Assembly (NCBI RefSeq): GCF_002967765.1
Contig: NZ_PUHY01000015.1
Coordinates: forward strand, 434,001 to 498,000
Direction: 5' to 3'
DNA: 64,000 nt
From: Blastopirellula marina
GTDB taxonomy: Bacteria; Planctomycetota; Planctomycetia; Pirellulales; Pirellulaceae
Part shown: positions 47,554 to 56,983 of the stretch, piece after piece
How the letters are laid out: the number at the start of each line of letters is the position of its first letter
Position numbering within the stretch: the stretch's first letter is position 1
Position numbers and translations under genes: made by a program
Notes under the pieces: generated by a model
The model's database searches: none
Told to the model about the DNA's origin: nothing
Seen by the model: the letters and a program-made list of their open reading frames with translations, nothing else

Positions 47554-48458
47554 GCCACGTGCTTCATCTTCGGTGCTGGGGAAAGCAACTCGATTTCGAC
47601 CGCGGCCAGCGCCTTCACCAGGGCGTCATCTGGGGAAGGGCGGCGCAGCGGGTCTTTGGCCAGCATCTTTGCCACCAGCATATCGAGCGAGCCCGGAACG
47701 TGCGCAACCAGGGAGCGCACGTTAGGGGCCCGCTGCGATAGTTGGGCGCGGACAATATCGTCAGTCGTCGTTTGATTGAATAGCTGGCGACCGGTGATCA
47801 GCTCGAACAAGATGACGCCCAGGCTATACGTATCGGCTTGCGGCAACACCGGCGCGGTACGCGACAACATCTCGGGCGGTAGATAACGCAGCGTTCCTTG
47901 ACGATCGCATTTGCGACTGCTGCAGGGAAGATTCAAGTTCACACGCTGTGCGAAGCCAAGATCGATCAGCGTTGCATGGCCGGTCTGCGATAGGATGATG
48001 TTGTCTGGCTTCACATCGCCATGGATCCAACCAGAATCATGGACGGTTGCCAGACCTTGCGCCAATTGCCGCGCAGTCCAAACTGCGGACCCTAGTGGAA
48101 ATGGCTTCCCTGTGGACAGAATCTCGGACAGGGTCTGGCCCCAAACCCTCGTCATCACCACAAACGAACCGCGTCGGGCATCAATCACCGGGACGATGTG
48201 AGGCGACGTAATCTCTGCCCCTGCTTCGGCTTCGCGATTGAGGCGTTCCCCTAGGAGGCGTTCGCCTTTGAATTCTGGGCGAATGGTCTTCAGAGCGAAA
48301 TCCCAACCGCTGAAACTTCCTTCACTGGGGCGAGCGCGGAAGACGCGAAAATACGTTCCTTCCCCCAACTGCGGACCAACCTCCCAGGCTCCATGCAGGC
48401 AGCGTGGTGATCTCCGGCGGGAAGATGCGAACGGCGGTTTGATTTCGACCGAAGACAA
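47550..48458 (-). CDS. Serine/threonine protein kinase (Hanks type), soluble
   Basis: 302 residues from a TTG at 48456-48458 (no ATG or GTG fits before the Gly-rich loop; start uncertain). The kinase core is seen: loop LGEGTYFRVFRA, Lys in FALKTIRPE, catalytic loop IHGDVKPDNII (HGD for HRD), DLG for DFG, and PEMLSR in the APE place. There is no membrane helix or C-terminal sensor. Planctomycetes carry many such kinases; the target is unknown. Confidence 0.88.
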   Translation of the reverse strand: MSSVEIKPPFASSRRRSPRCLHGAWEVGPQLGEGTYFRVFRARPSEGSFSGWDFALKTIRPEFKGERLLGERLNREAEAGAEITSPHIVPVIDARRGSFVVMTRVWGQTLSEILSTGKPFPLGSAVWTARQLAQGLATVHDSGWIHGDVKPDNIILSQTGHATLIDLGFAQRVNLNLPCSSRKCDRQGTLRYLPPEMLSRTAPVLPQADTYSLGVILFELITGRQLFNQTTTDDIVRAQLSQRAPNVRSLVAHVPGSLDMLVAKMLAKDPLRRPSPDDALVKALAAVEIELLSPAPKMKHVA

Positions 48459-48706
48459 AGCGTGTCGTCCCTAGCGTATCCGTACAAAAAGACTCCTCGA
48501 CTAACTCCAATATTCGACGTTTACCAACGAAAACTCTGATAGCGGTGCGAGTTATCTCGTTATCGCGGCCAGTAGGGTTATGCCGGTTGGGTACCTTGGG
48601 GTATCAAAACGGTGCTCACCAACCCCTTTGGAGATTTCGCCGAAATCAGGTAAGATGGGTTGGTAGTTAAGTAAAACTTGAACACTTCACAGAGGTAGAT
48701 TGCGCA

Positions 48707-48835
48707 ATGAAGAAGCTCGGATCCTTGTTGGTTCTGGTCGCCCTGACAACCTTCATCTTGGGTTGTGCCCCTAAGGGTGATCCTTCGGTCACGAATCCAA
48801 ACTCGAACAGCACCGACACAAACACGACCAACTAG
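48707..48835 (+). CDS. Tiny lipoprotein (42 residues)
   Basis: 42 residues: MKKLGSLLVLVALTTFILG, then Cys20 (the lipobox LG-C), then APKGDPSV and an Asn/Thr/Ser tail to the end. It has an AGAGGT ribosome site 9 bases before the ATG and a strong terminator 48 bases after the stop, so it is a true gene despite its size. By signal type it should be anchored in a membrane. No family known. Confidence 0.75.
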   Translation: MKKLGSLLVLVALTTFILGCAPKGDPSVTNPNSNSTDTNTTN

Positions 48836-48883
48836 TTGGGTCCAGAACTGGTTACCCCATACGCAAATTGCCAAGACAATACG

Positions 48884-48919
48884 AAAGACCGCGAGCCGAC
48901 CGGCACGCGGTCTTTTTTT
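48884..48919 (+). terminator. Rho-independent terminator of the tiny lipoprotein
   Basis: AAAGACCGCG pairs with CGCGGTCTTT, 12-base loop, followed by seven T. Confidence 0.9.
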
Positions 48920-49096
48920 GTGGATTGCTCCAATCTCGCCTATATCGCCGCCTCTCTTGTCGCGCGAGTTTTCCGTTGACCACGCCCTATCTTGGCGCTC
49001 TAATTCACCAGTGTAAGCGTGGCGATTGTTATGTCGGCTGATTTTTCGGCCGACCGATTCGAGCCTCGGCTCACCTCAATCAAGGAAAGCATAGAA

Positions 49097-49528
49097 ATGA
49101 AGATAAAGCGAAAAGGTTCCGTCGTCTGGCAAGGTGGAATAAAAGACAGCAAAGGAGAGATCTCGACCGAAAGCGGTGCACTGTCGAGTTATCCCTACGG
49201 GTTTGCTAGTCGATTTGAAGGGCAAAAAGGAAGCAATCCCGAAGAGCTCATCGGCGCAGCACACTCGGCTTGCTTTACGATGGCCCTCTCAAAGATCCTG
49301 GGCGAAGCAGGCTTTACCGCGGACAAAATGGAAACGTCGGCTGTTGTCACCCTCGAGCAAGTTGACGGTGGGTTTGCGATCACGGCAATCCATCTCACGC
49401 TAACGGCCAAGATCCCTGGCGCGTCACAGGAAGAGTTCGAGGAGCTCGCTGGCAGGGCAAAAGCGGGATGTCCCGTTTCTAAGGTCCTGAATACCGAAAT
49501 CACACTCGATACGACTTTGGAATCTTGA
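49097..49528 (+). CDS. OsmC/Ohr-family peroxiredoxin
   Basis: 143 residues from the ATG at 49097 (AAGGAAAG upstream, family N-terminus MKIKRKGSVVWQG). Catalytic Cys pair: one in GAAHSACFTMAL, one in AGCPVSKVL. Reduces organic hydroperoxides. The Arg usual in the Ohr group is not obvious, so OsmC/YhfA-like. A terminator shared with the convergent enoate reductase follows. Confidence 0.92.
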   Translation: MKIKRKGSVVWQGGIKDSKGEISTESGALSSYPYGFASRFEGQKGSNPEELIGAAHSACFTMALSKILGEAGFTADKMETSAVVTLEQVDGGFAITAIHLTLTAKIPGASQEEFEELAGRAKAGCPVSKVLNTEITLDTTLES

Positions 49529-49562
49529 ACGGCGACTTGCTGACGCAAACGTTTGATAAAGA

Positions 49563-49598
49563 GAAACGACCGCCAGGTGTCTACCATGCGGTCGTTTC
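49563..49598. terminator. Bidirectional terminator
   Basis: GAAACGACCGC pairs perfectly with GCGGTCGTTTC, 14-base loop, with T-runs on both sides. Between the convergent osmC and old-yellow-enzyme genes. Confidence 0.9.
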
Positions 49599-49622
49599 TT
49601 TTGACTCTGCAAACGCATGGGC

Positions 49623-50711
49623 TCAGTCGGCCAGCGCCGGGTAGTCAACATAGCCTTCGCTGCCAGGCGAATAGTAAGTGGCGACTTCCGGTTTGTTGAG
49701 CGGAGCATTCTGGCGAAAGCGTTCCGGTAGGTCTGGGTTGGCGATAAAGGGTTGCCCAAACGCAATCGCATCTGCTTCGCCTGCTTCGATCGCCGCAGTT
49801 GCGGTTTGCTTATCGTAGCCACCGTTGGTGACTAGCACGCCATCGTAATGCTGGCGAATGATCGGCGTGATTCTTTCGGCATCAGGATTGTAGATGCGAC
49901 CAGGACGAATGGATTCCGCCGTATGCAAATAGGCCAGGCCAAACGGTGATAACGCTTTTGCCGCGTGCTCAAAGAGAGCGGCGGGATCTTCATCTTCCAT
50001 GCCGTAGCCATTCATGGTGGGACTCAACCGCAGTCCTGTTCGTTGCGGCGACCAGGCCTTGGTGACAGCTGTTACGACTTCTAGAAGAAACCGCAATCGG
50101 TTAGGGATCGACCCTCCATAATCATCGGTTCGTTTGTTCGTAGCGGTTCGCAGAAACTCGTCGATCAGGTAACCGTTCGCTCCGTGAATCTCCACGCCAT
50201 CGAAGCCGGCGGCTCGGGCACGTACAGTCGCTGCAGCATAATCGGCTACGGTCGCAGCAATCTCTTCTGTCGTCAGCTCATGCGGGACGGTGAACGGTTT
50301 CTTGCCGGAAGGAACGTGAGCCTCACCGGGGGCGACCACGGCGCTGGGGGCTACGGTCGGGTTACCATCGTGGTAGTCAGGATGGGAAAGACGTCCCATG
50401 TGCCACAGTTGGACAAAAATCCGCCCGCCTGCGGCATGGACCTGATCGGTAACGTTTTTCCAGCCAGCGATATGTTCGTCAGCATAAATCGCCGGGGCGT
50501 TATGCCAACCGTATCCTTGGGCGCTGATCGCGGTTGCTTCAGAAATGATCAGCCCAGCCGATGCCCGCTGTGTGTAGTACTGGGCCATCATTTCATTTGG
50601 AACTCGATCGCTCGCTCGAGCACGCGTGAGCGGGGCCATCAGAATCCGATTTCGTAACGTCAAATCCCCCACGAGAAGCGGGCGGAACAAGGTGTCGTTG
50701 TTGGTGGTCAT
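49623..50711 (-). CDS. Old yellow enzyme family NAD(P)H:flavin oxidoreductase (enoate reductase)
   Basis: 362 residues from the ATG at 50709-50711 with AGGAG upstream; a longer frame to 50828 would cross the promoter. FMN TIM barrel with MAPLTRARA at the start, substrate-binding GFDGVEIHGANGYLIDEFL and the C-terminal FMN loop VTNGGYDK. Reduces activated alkenes or nitrate esters. Divergent from a LysR gene 145 bases away, which probably controls it in response to an electrophile. Confidence 0.93.
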   Translation of the reverse strand: MTTNNDTLFRPLLVGDLTLRNRILMAPLTRARASDRVPNEMMAQYYTQRASAGLIISEATAISAQGYGWHNAPAIYADEHIAGWKNVTDQVHAAGGRIFVQLWHMGRLSHPDYHDGNPTVAPSAVVAPGEAHVPSGKKPFTVPHELTTEEIAATVADYAAATVRARAAGFDGVEIHGANGYLIDEFLRTATNKRTDDYGGSIPNRLRFLLEVVTAVTKAWSPQRTGLRLSPTMNGYGMEDEDPAALFEHAAKALSPFGLAYLHTAESIRPGRIYNPDAERITPIIRQHYDGVLVTNGGYDKQTATAAIEAGEADAIAFGQPFIANPDLPERFRQNAPLNKPEVATYYSPGSEGYVDYPALAD

Positions 50712-50856
50712 CTTCAGCTCTCCTGAGACTGAGTGGCGTGGTTTGCTTAGTTCGGAGGATAGGTAAGTTGCTCTGTATCCGAATCGTAGCGCGAAGCGGA
50801 CATCAGTGAAATTCATAATTATTGCCACAGTGATCGTTTTAAGAGATAACTGGGGA

Positions 50857-51777
50857 ATGGAACTTCGACACCTGAGTTATTTCGTAGCCGTAGCAACGCA
50901 GCTGAATTTCACCCGAGCGGCCGATTCGCTGTTGGTTTCGCAGTCGGCACTGAGCAAGCAGATTGCCGATCTGGAACGAGAGGTGGGGACGCCGCTGTTG
51001 GAACGGAATAAGCGAGTTGTTCGCCTGACCCCGGCTGGTCGCGTATTTTTCGAGGATGCGCAAGTAATTCTCGAACGGGCCGACGCCGCCAAAGAGCGAG
51101 CGACCCGCGTCGCCCGGGGCGAAGAGGGAGAATTGTCGATCGGTTTCTTTTCGGCACCAGTAATCGGATTCTTGCCCGACTTGATTCGGGAATACCGCAC
51201 CGAACATCCTCAGGTGAAGCTGCACATGAAAGAACTCACACCTGACAAGCAACTGACTGCTTTCGCTAAGGAAGATATCGATGTCGGTTTCACGCGGCCT
51301 CTGCCGCCCGGCTATCCCGAATTGTCCACCGAAACGTTGTTTCACGAACGCTGGGTAGCAGTCGTGAGCAAGTCGCACTGTTTAGCAGGAAGACGTCGAA
51401 TTCGATTAAGCGATCTTGCTTGCGATTCCTTCGTATTACTTGAAAGACGCGTTGCGATTGGTCTGCACGATCATGTTATCTCCGCTTGCCAGAAGGATGG
51501 ATTCTCACCCGCGGTAACGCAGACGCCAGAATTGATGACGACAGTCCTGACCTTGGTAGCCGCCGAACAAGGAGTCAGCGTTGTGCCGGAAGGGGTACGC
51601 AACCTGCAAAACCAGCAGGTCGTGTTTCTCCCAATTTCACCAGGGCTCGATCCGTTTCCCTTGATCATCTGCTGGCGAACACGCGACACATCTCCGCTTA
51701 CTGAGGCGTTTCGCAAGTTGGTTTGTCGGCGGATGTCTCAGATTGTGAAATCAGGAAGCCCTGACGAAGTTGACTGA
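50857..51777 (+). CDS. LysR-family transcriptional regulator
   Basis: 306 residues from the ATG at 50857. N-terminal helix-turn-helix (LNFTRAADSLLVSQSALSKQIADLE) and a periplasmic-binding-like effector domain (about 90-290). Divergent from the old yellow enzyme gene; the shared 145-base region holds the palindrome ATAATTAT (50816-50823), a possible part of its site. Inducer unknown. Confidence 0.93.
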   Translation: MELRHLSYFVAVATQLNFTRAADSLLVSQSALSKQIADLEREVGTPLLERNKRVVRLTPAGRVFFEDAQVILERADAAKERATRVARGEEGELSIGFFSAPVIGFLPDLIREYRTEHPQVKLHMKELTPDKQLTAFAKEDIDVGFTRPLPPGYPELSTETLFHERWVAVVSKSHCLAGRRRIRLSDLACDSFVLLERRVAIGLHDHVISACQKDGFSPAVTQTPELMTTVLTLVAAEQGVSVVPEGVRNLQNQQVVFLPISPGLDPFPLIICWRTRDTSPLTEAFRKLVCRRMSQIVKSGSPDEVD

Positions 51778-51820
51778 GGGTAAATCGAACTAACTCACAA
51801 ACTTGATGAAGGTTTAAAAC

Positions 51821-52306
51821 ATGAGTCGATTTCGATTTAGTCTCTTGGCGTTGATGATCTTAATCGCTGTGGTCGCCGTGATCATGGCCATAAAAACGAA
51901 CCGTGATAGGCAGGTGGCCGCGACTAAGAAGATCTACGACGCTCAAAAAGGCGTTGTTGCCGAGGTGAGCGATGATTTCGTCAACAATCTGCGTAACGAA
52001 GGGTGGAAGGTCCGGGATAAGTCACAAGGGGTCGGCGGAAGCGGTGAATGGCGGATCACTATCGCGCTCGCTTGCCAAGATCGCGATGGCCAATGGCAAG
52101 CCTGTTATGTTGAAGTGATGGGTTCGGTAAGTGAGGGCTCTAGCGGCCAGCCAGACTGGCTAAATATATTGCCGCTCCGAATTTCATCTCTAGGGAATCG
52201 TCTCAATCAAGCGTTTATTCGAGAGTTAGTCATCGCTCTTGACAAGCAAGGTTGGTCCTTCACAAGGGATACCAACCTACATGATTCACCCTCACGAACT
52301 CTTTGA
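51821..52306 (+). CDS. Single-pass membrane protein of planctomycete type
   Basis: 161 residues. MSRFRFSLLALMILIAVVAV is the N-terminal membrane anchor seen in many planctomycete proteins. The rest is soluble with no recognised fold. It lies 43 bases after the LysR gene and ends 7 bases before the convergent DUF1080 gene. Function unknown. Confidence 0.65.
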   Translation: MSRFRFSLLALMILIAVVAVIMAIKTNRDRQVAATKKIYDAQKGVVAEVSDDFVNNLRNEGWKVRDKSQGVGGSGEWRITIALACQDRDGQWQACYVEVMGSVSEGSSGQPDWLNILPLRISSLGNRLNQAFIRELVIALDKQGWSFTRDTNLHDSPSRTL

Positions 52307-52313
52307 TGGCTTG

Positions 52314-53651
52314 TTACGGCAACTGCTTGACGCGGATTCGGCGATATTCCATTTGCCCCCGGTCCCCTTCCAAGCCAATTGGCCCGGTTTCTGGCAGTTT
52401 GTAAGCTTCCTCCAACACTTCACCGTTGCAGGTACAATGGGCGACGTTGTCTTTCACGGTGACCACCATTTCGTTCCACTTTTGTGGCTTGTAGTTCTTC
52501 AGATCCTTGTAAGGACCTGCCAGCAAATAGTCGCGGCATTGCAGCTGTGGTTGGCGGAGGAATACGCCACTGTCGGCATTCGGGGTGGCGCGGAATTCCA
52601 GCTTCAAGATGAAGTCCTTGGGAAACTCACGCGTCGTCCACAATTGTTGAATGCGTCGACCTTCGGTAGGTGTGGTAACTACGAGTCGGCCGTTGACCGC
52701 TTGATAACGTCCGTCGCTACTTTCGGTCTTGCCGTCGAAAACGATATCTTCTTTGAACACAGGCCAGGCGATCGATGTTTTCTTTCCTTCTCGCTCTGGA
52801 TTGGCTTTGAACATCCAACCCGTCAGATCCTTGCCGTTGAACAAGCTCTCGAAACCAGGTTCGACTTCAAAGTCATCAGCGTTCGTTTCCAGGTAACCAA
52901 GCGTCGCGAAGATTGGGCGCAGTGCTGCCGCCCACATTGCATAGCCTTCCTGGTTGGGGTGCAGAAGATCTGGGAACTCTTCTTTCTTGGCATCTCCGTT
53001 CTCGTTGGCGAACAGCGTCCAGGTATCGACGACCGTAATCTGCGGATCCCCTTTCACGGCTTCCTTGTACAGCTGATTGATCTGCTTGATCTTATCGGCG
53101 GGGCGTTTCTTCGATGCGGAACTGGGGAACACTTCGCACAATACGATGGGCATGTCCGCATTGTGCTTCTTCAGTTCTGCAATGATCAACTTCACGTTGC
53201 CGGCGATCGTTTCTGGCGAGGCGCCTTCTTCCAGATCGTTCGTCCCCATTAGCATGACCACGGCTTTGGGATTGAGCGAGAGCACGTCCTCATCCAAACG
53301 AACGAGCATGCCGCGTGTGGTATCGCCACTGATCCCGCGGTTGGCTACCTTCATGTCACCGAAGCTACCACCCATGTTGTCGCCCCAACCTTGGGTGATG
53401 GAGTCACCCAAGAAGACAACGGCGTTTTGATCTTTCTCGATTTGCTTTGCCCAACCAGATCGCTTGTTTTTCCAAAGGTTCTTGAACCAGTCGTAGCGAC
53501 GAATTGGCCCCTCTCCAGGAAGTCCTTCGTCCGTGGCTGGAATCGAGAATTGTTCGCCTGAGGTCGCTGTCTCTTGTGCGACTAACGGTTGACTAGCCAA
53601 GCAAAATAGCGACATCAAAAGGAGAGCCAACGGGCGAAATCGGACGAGCAT
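52314..53651 (-). CDS. Secreted SGNH hydrolase-DUF1080 fusion
   Basis: 445 residues from the ATG at 53649-53651, with signal peptide (MLVRFRPLALLLMSLFCLAS..PLVAQ). The SGNH domain has GDSITQGWGDN, ANRGISGD, MGTNDLEEGA and PDLLHPNQEGY. From about residue 262 comes a DUF1080 domain (FESLFNGKDLTGW; RATPNADSGVFLR; YRRIRVKQLP), a jelly-roll fold that includes 3-keto-glycoside hydrolases and sugar binders. The fusion suggests an esterase tied to a glycan by its partner domain. Confidence 0.9.
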   Translation of the reverse strand: MLVRFRPLALLLMSLFCLASQPLVAQETATSGEQFSIPATDEGLPGEGPIRRYDWFKNLWKNKRSGWAKQIEKDQNAVVFLGDSITQGWGDNMGGSFGDMKVANRGISGDTTRGMLVRLDEDVLSLNPKAVVMLMGTNDLEEGASPETIAGNVKLIIAELKKHNADMPIVLCEVFPSSASKKRPADKIKQINQLYKEAVKGDPQITVVDTWTLFANENGDAKKEEFPDLLHPNQEGYAMWAAALRPIFATLGYLETNADDFEVEPGFESLFNGKDLTGWMFKANPEREGKKTSIAWPVFKEDIVFDGKTESSDGRYQAVNGRLVVTTPTEGRRIQQLWTTREFPKDFILKLEFRATPNADSGVFLRQPQLQCRDYLLAGPYKDLKNYKPQKWNEMVVTVKDNVAHCTCNGEVLEEAYKLPETGPIGLEGDRGQMEYRRIRVKQLP

Positions 53652-53731
53652 GGTGGTCACTTTCAATCAGGGAAGGGAGGAGCAAGAGAGGTTTGCGGCC
53701 CTATTATAGTCGGACAAAAATGGGAACGCAC

Positions 53732-54268
53732 CTAAGGGCTTACGCCGGTGAGAGCTGCTTTGATTTCTTGGTTTTTGGCATAATCGATCGGACATTTGCC
53801 CGACTTGTTCTGCGAATCCATATCAGCGCCATTTTCCAAGAGTAATCGCACTAACGACAATGCTTCCGCTTGTTTGCCGGCCGTTGACGGGGCACCGGTG
53901 CTGGTGACTGCCCGATGAAGGGGCGTCGATTTCGTTTTGCGATCGATTGCATTCACATCGGCGCCTTGGGCAAGCAACTCTTTCGCGGCAGCGACACTTC
54001 GAAAACGTACGGCCCGATGCAGTGGCGTCACCCCGTTCTTGTCTGTCTCATCCACCGAAACGCCACGTTTCATTAGGAAGCGAATCACGCGGACCTGAAC
54101 CTTCGCGTCCGGATCGTGCGCTGAGCAAGCCGACAAAAGGGCTCCACTCAGATCGGCATCTTTGGTGGCTAACTGCTTTAAGTCGTCAAGTCTCAACTCG
54201 AAGGCCGCTTTTTGAAGAGGTGTCATTGGTGGGATCACATTTGCAAGATAAAGACGTATCTCAGTCAT
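53732..54268 (-). CDS. Ankyrin-repeat protein
   Basis: 178 residues if started at the ATG 54268; an ATG at 54226 is also possible. Three or so ankyrin repeats are clear (NGVTPLHRAVRFRSVAAAKEL; KSTPLHRAVTSTG; LVRLLLENGADMDSQNKSG). Soluble, protein-binding. Divergent from the M14-like peptidase gene. Target unknown. Confidence 0.8.
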   Translation of the reverse strand: MTEIRLYLANVIPPMTPLQKAAFELRLDDLKQLATKDADLSGALLSACSAHDPDAKVQVRVIRFLMKRGVSVDETDKNGVTPLHRAVRFRSVAAAKELLAQGADVNAIDRKTKSTPLHRAVTSTGAPSTAGKQAEALSLVRLLLENGADMDSQNKSGKCPIDYAKNQEIKAALTGVSP

Positions 54269-54445
54269 CTCTGAGGTAATCGTCACGATACGGATCGCGT
54301 GTAAACTTAGCAAGCAATACTTTTTCCTTGGGAAGGCTGCCTTGCCTAAACCCCGGAAACGCAGGCCCCAGTTCGCTATACTTCGTGGACCGTTGGTCCA
54401 AAATCGGATTCGAAATATCATTGCCCCAAATGGGGAGACCATGGA

Positions 54446-55531
54446 ATGCAAGCAGAAAACCTGTTCTCGCCTGACTATGCCACGGCCCGGCAGCGTTTTT
54501 GCGATGCCGCCGAGGAACTCGGTTGGAAGCTCGAATCGTTCCCGCGGGAAGGCAGTGGACCAAACGATGAACTACTGCTAACAGACGCCGCAAGTTGCCC
54601 CGTGGAAGATCGTGCCAAAGTGCTCGTCATCACTTCAGGCATTCACGGTGTCGAAGGCTTTTTCGGTTCGGCAGTGCAGTTAGCTCTCTTACGACAGTGG
54701 AAGCAACATGGTAATCCAGCCGTTAAATGTCTCTTTCTGCATGGGCTTAACCCGTACGGCTTCGCTTGGCGGCGACGATTCGATGAGAACAACGTCGACC
54801 TAAATCGAAACTTCTTATTGCCGGGCGAGGTCTTTGACGGGGCTCCGCCAACCTATGCCAGACTCGACAGCTTTCTCAATCCACAGCGGCCACCTTCCCG
54901 TTGGGATCCCTTCCTGGCGAAGGCGACATGGCTGATTACTCGGTACGGCATAACCGCGTTGCGTCAGGCGATTGCCTCCGGCCAATACGACTTTCCGAAA
55001 GGTGTCTTCTTTGGTGGGCATCAACCATCAACGCTACAACCACTTCTCGAACAAAACGTGCCAACCTGGCTCGCCGGAAGTCAGAAGGTCGTTCACTTGG
55101 ACTTTCACACGGGACTCGGGCCGAAGGGAACTCACAAGCTGTTGATTGATTATTCGCTTAGCGATTGGCAACGCGATTGTTTAACAAACTGGTTTGGCCT
55201 CGAGTCGTTCGAGGAAAGTCAGTCGAGCGGTATCGCTTACGAAGCCAGGGGCGGGTTTGGACGTTGGTGCGTGGAGAAGAATTTCGCACCGATGTACCTT
55301 TATGCCTGTGCCGAGTTTGGCACGTATGGACCTGTGACGGTATTGAAAGGCTTGCGACGGGAGAACCAAGCCCATCACTGGGGAAAGCCAAATAACCCAG
55401 CAACAAGATCCGCCAAAGAGCACCTTCACGAGTTATTTTGCCCGCACGATTCCAAGTGGCGATCGCGAGTCATTCGCGATAGTTGCGAATTGGTGAACCA
55501 GGCGGTGGCCGGACTCACCGCGGAAGCCTAA
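54446..55531 (+). CDS. M14-family zinc carboxypeptidase-like (DUF2817) protein
   Basis: 361 residues. Zinc site: HxxE in SGIHGVEGFFG and His in HLDFHTGLGP; also NVDLNRNF (substrate-binding Asn-Arg). This is the DUF2817 branch of the M14 fold. The start is at the ATG 54446. There is no signal peptide, so it is cytosolic. Substrate unknown. Confidence 0.87.
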   Translation: MQAENLFSPDYATARQRFCDAAEELGWKLESFPREGSGPNDELLLTDAASCPVEDRAKVLVITSGIHGVEGFFGSAVQLALLRQWKQHGNPAVKCLFLHGLNPYGFAWRRRFDENNVDLNRNFLLPGEVFDGAPPTYARLDSFLNPQRPPSRWDPFLAKATWLITRYGITALRQAIASGQYDFPKGVFFGGHQPSTLQPLLEQNVPTWLAGSQKVVHLDFHTGLGPKGTHKLLIDYSLSDWQRDCLTNWFGLESFEESQSSGIAYEARGGFGRWCVEKNFAPMYLYACAEFGTYGPVTVLKGLRRENQAHHWGKPNNPATRSAKEHLHELFCPHDSKWRSRVIRDSCELVNQAVAGLTAEA

Positions 55532-55723
55532 CGGCGCTAGGTTATCGAGGCAAACCAGGTGACTCTGACGCCTGTGATTGTCGCGACGGGAAAGAAGCTT
55601 ACCGAAACAGCGATTAGTGCGGTTCATAGTTGCCTTGAGCCTGTTTGCGGCTTAAGATAGCGGTTTTCTTCTCTTTTTCTAGGGATTTCCCCTCGCACTG
55701 CACCCCCTCGAAGGATCCTTCCC

Positions 55724-56923
55724 TTGAATCGTTTTTCCCGAATCGCACTGTTATTGTTGGTCACAACATGTCTGGTCAGTTGCCGAGCGAAAACCGAGAA
55801 CACGGCTGCCGGTAGTGGTGGCTATGAATTCCCGATCGAAGCTGGCAAGTACCGCATTCTTGGCATCCGCACCGATAACACCGACCATGCACGCGCGAAG
55901 CAAAACGCGGAGTCGGCGATCGCGAACAATCCTAACTTGAAAGCGATGGTAGGGCTGTGGGCGTATAACCCGCCGATGATCCTCAGTGCGGTGGAAGGAG
56001 CGAACAAGGTTGGCGACATCCAGATCATCGGTTTCGATGAAGATGAGGTCACGCTGAAAGGGATCGAAGACGGCAAGGTGTATGGAACCGTCGTACAGCA
56101 GCCGTTCGTGTTTGGGTACAAGGCCGTTGAATTGCTTGCGGCGATGGTCCGCGGACAAGATCTCGATATCCCGGAAAGCAACTTGATCTTCGTGCCTTTC
56201 AAAACGATCAAGAAGGATAACGTCGGTGAGTTCCAGGCGGAACTGAAACGGATTAACGACGGAAACGGCACCCCACCGCCGCACAATCAGCCTGAATACG
56301 ATACCAGTGAAAAGGTGAAGTTGGCCTTCCTCACCAACACGGTTGATCCCTTCTGGAATTATGCTGCCGAAGGAGTCCAGGTGGCGGAGAAGGAATTCAA
56401 CGCGGATTGCGAAGTGTATGATCCGCCGAACGGTACCCAAGAAGAGCAAAAGCGTTTCGTCGAACGCAAGATGGGTGACGGCTGTCAGGCTTTGGCAATG
56501 AGCCCCAGCTCACCCGAAAGCCAGACCGACTTGATCAACAAGGCGGTCGAAGCATTCAACGGCAACATGATTTGTCACGATTCGGATGCACCTAATAGCA
56601 ATCGTAAGATGTACATCGGAACGCACAACTATCTGGCCGGCCGGGCAGTTGGCAAGCTCGTGAAAGAGGCGGTTCCCGAGGGGGGCGATGTCATGATCTT
56701 TGTCGGCTTGATGGAACAACTGAACGCCCAGGAACGGAGTGCTGGGGTCATCGACGAGCTGATGGATAAACCAATTCCGGCCGAGATCGCCAAGTACTTG
56801 CCGAAAGATCAACAGCCAACCGACGAGAAGCCTGCCGAAAAATCGGAAAAGGACGAGGCTGCTGACGAAACGCCGATGAAAGACGAGCAGCCAGCGGATG
56901 GGGAAGCAGCGGAAGAGAAATAG
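55724..56923 (+). CDS. Sugar-binding lipoprotein of an ABC transporter, apparently circularly permuted
   Basis: 399 residues from TTG 55724 (AAGGA upstream). Lipoprotein signal MNRFSRIALLLLVTTCLVS-C20. Against ordinary RbsB-type binding proteins the two halves are swapped. Residues 43-175 match the usual C-terminal half (YRILGIRTDN; GFDEDEVTLKGIEDGKVYG). Residues 176-196 are a linker. Residues 197-348 match the usual N-terminal half (KVKLAFLTNTVDPFWNYAAE; SPSSPESQTDLINKAV; ERSAGVIDEL). A charged tail (349-399, Glu/Lys/Pro) follows. Both halves look intact, so ligand binding should be kept. Ligand is probably a sugar; ATPase and permease genes follow. Confidence 0.85.
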   Translation: MNRFSRIALLLLVTTCLVSCRAKTENTAAGSGGYEFPIEAGKYRILGIRTDNTDHARAKQNAESAIANNPNLKAMVGLWAYNPPMILSAVEGANKVGDIQIIGFDEDEVTLKGIEDGKVYGTVVQQPFVFGYKAVELLAAMVRGQDLDIPESNLIFVPFKTIKKDNVGEFQAELKRINDGNGTPPPHNQPEYDTSEKVKLAFLTNTVDPFWNYAAEGVQVAEKEFNADCEVYDPPNGTQEEQKRFVERKMGDGCQALAMSPSSPESQTDLINKAVEAFNGNMICHDSDAPNSNRKMYIGTHNYLAGRAVGKLVKEAVPEGGDVMIFVGLMEQLNAQERSAGVIDELMDKPIPAEIAKYLPKDQQPTDEKPAEKSEKDEAADETPMKDEQPADGEAAEEK

Positions 56924-56983
56924 GTCTCGCCGCTGGCCGGGCGAGGCGCGATTGCCCGGCGAAGCTTGAAAGTGATCGACACC

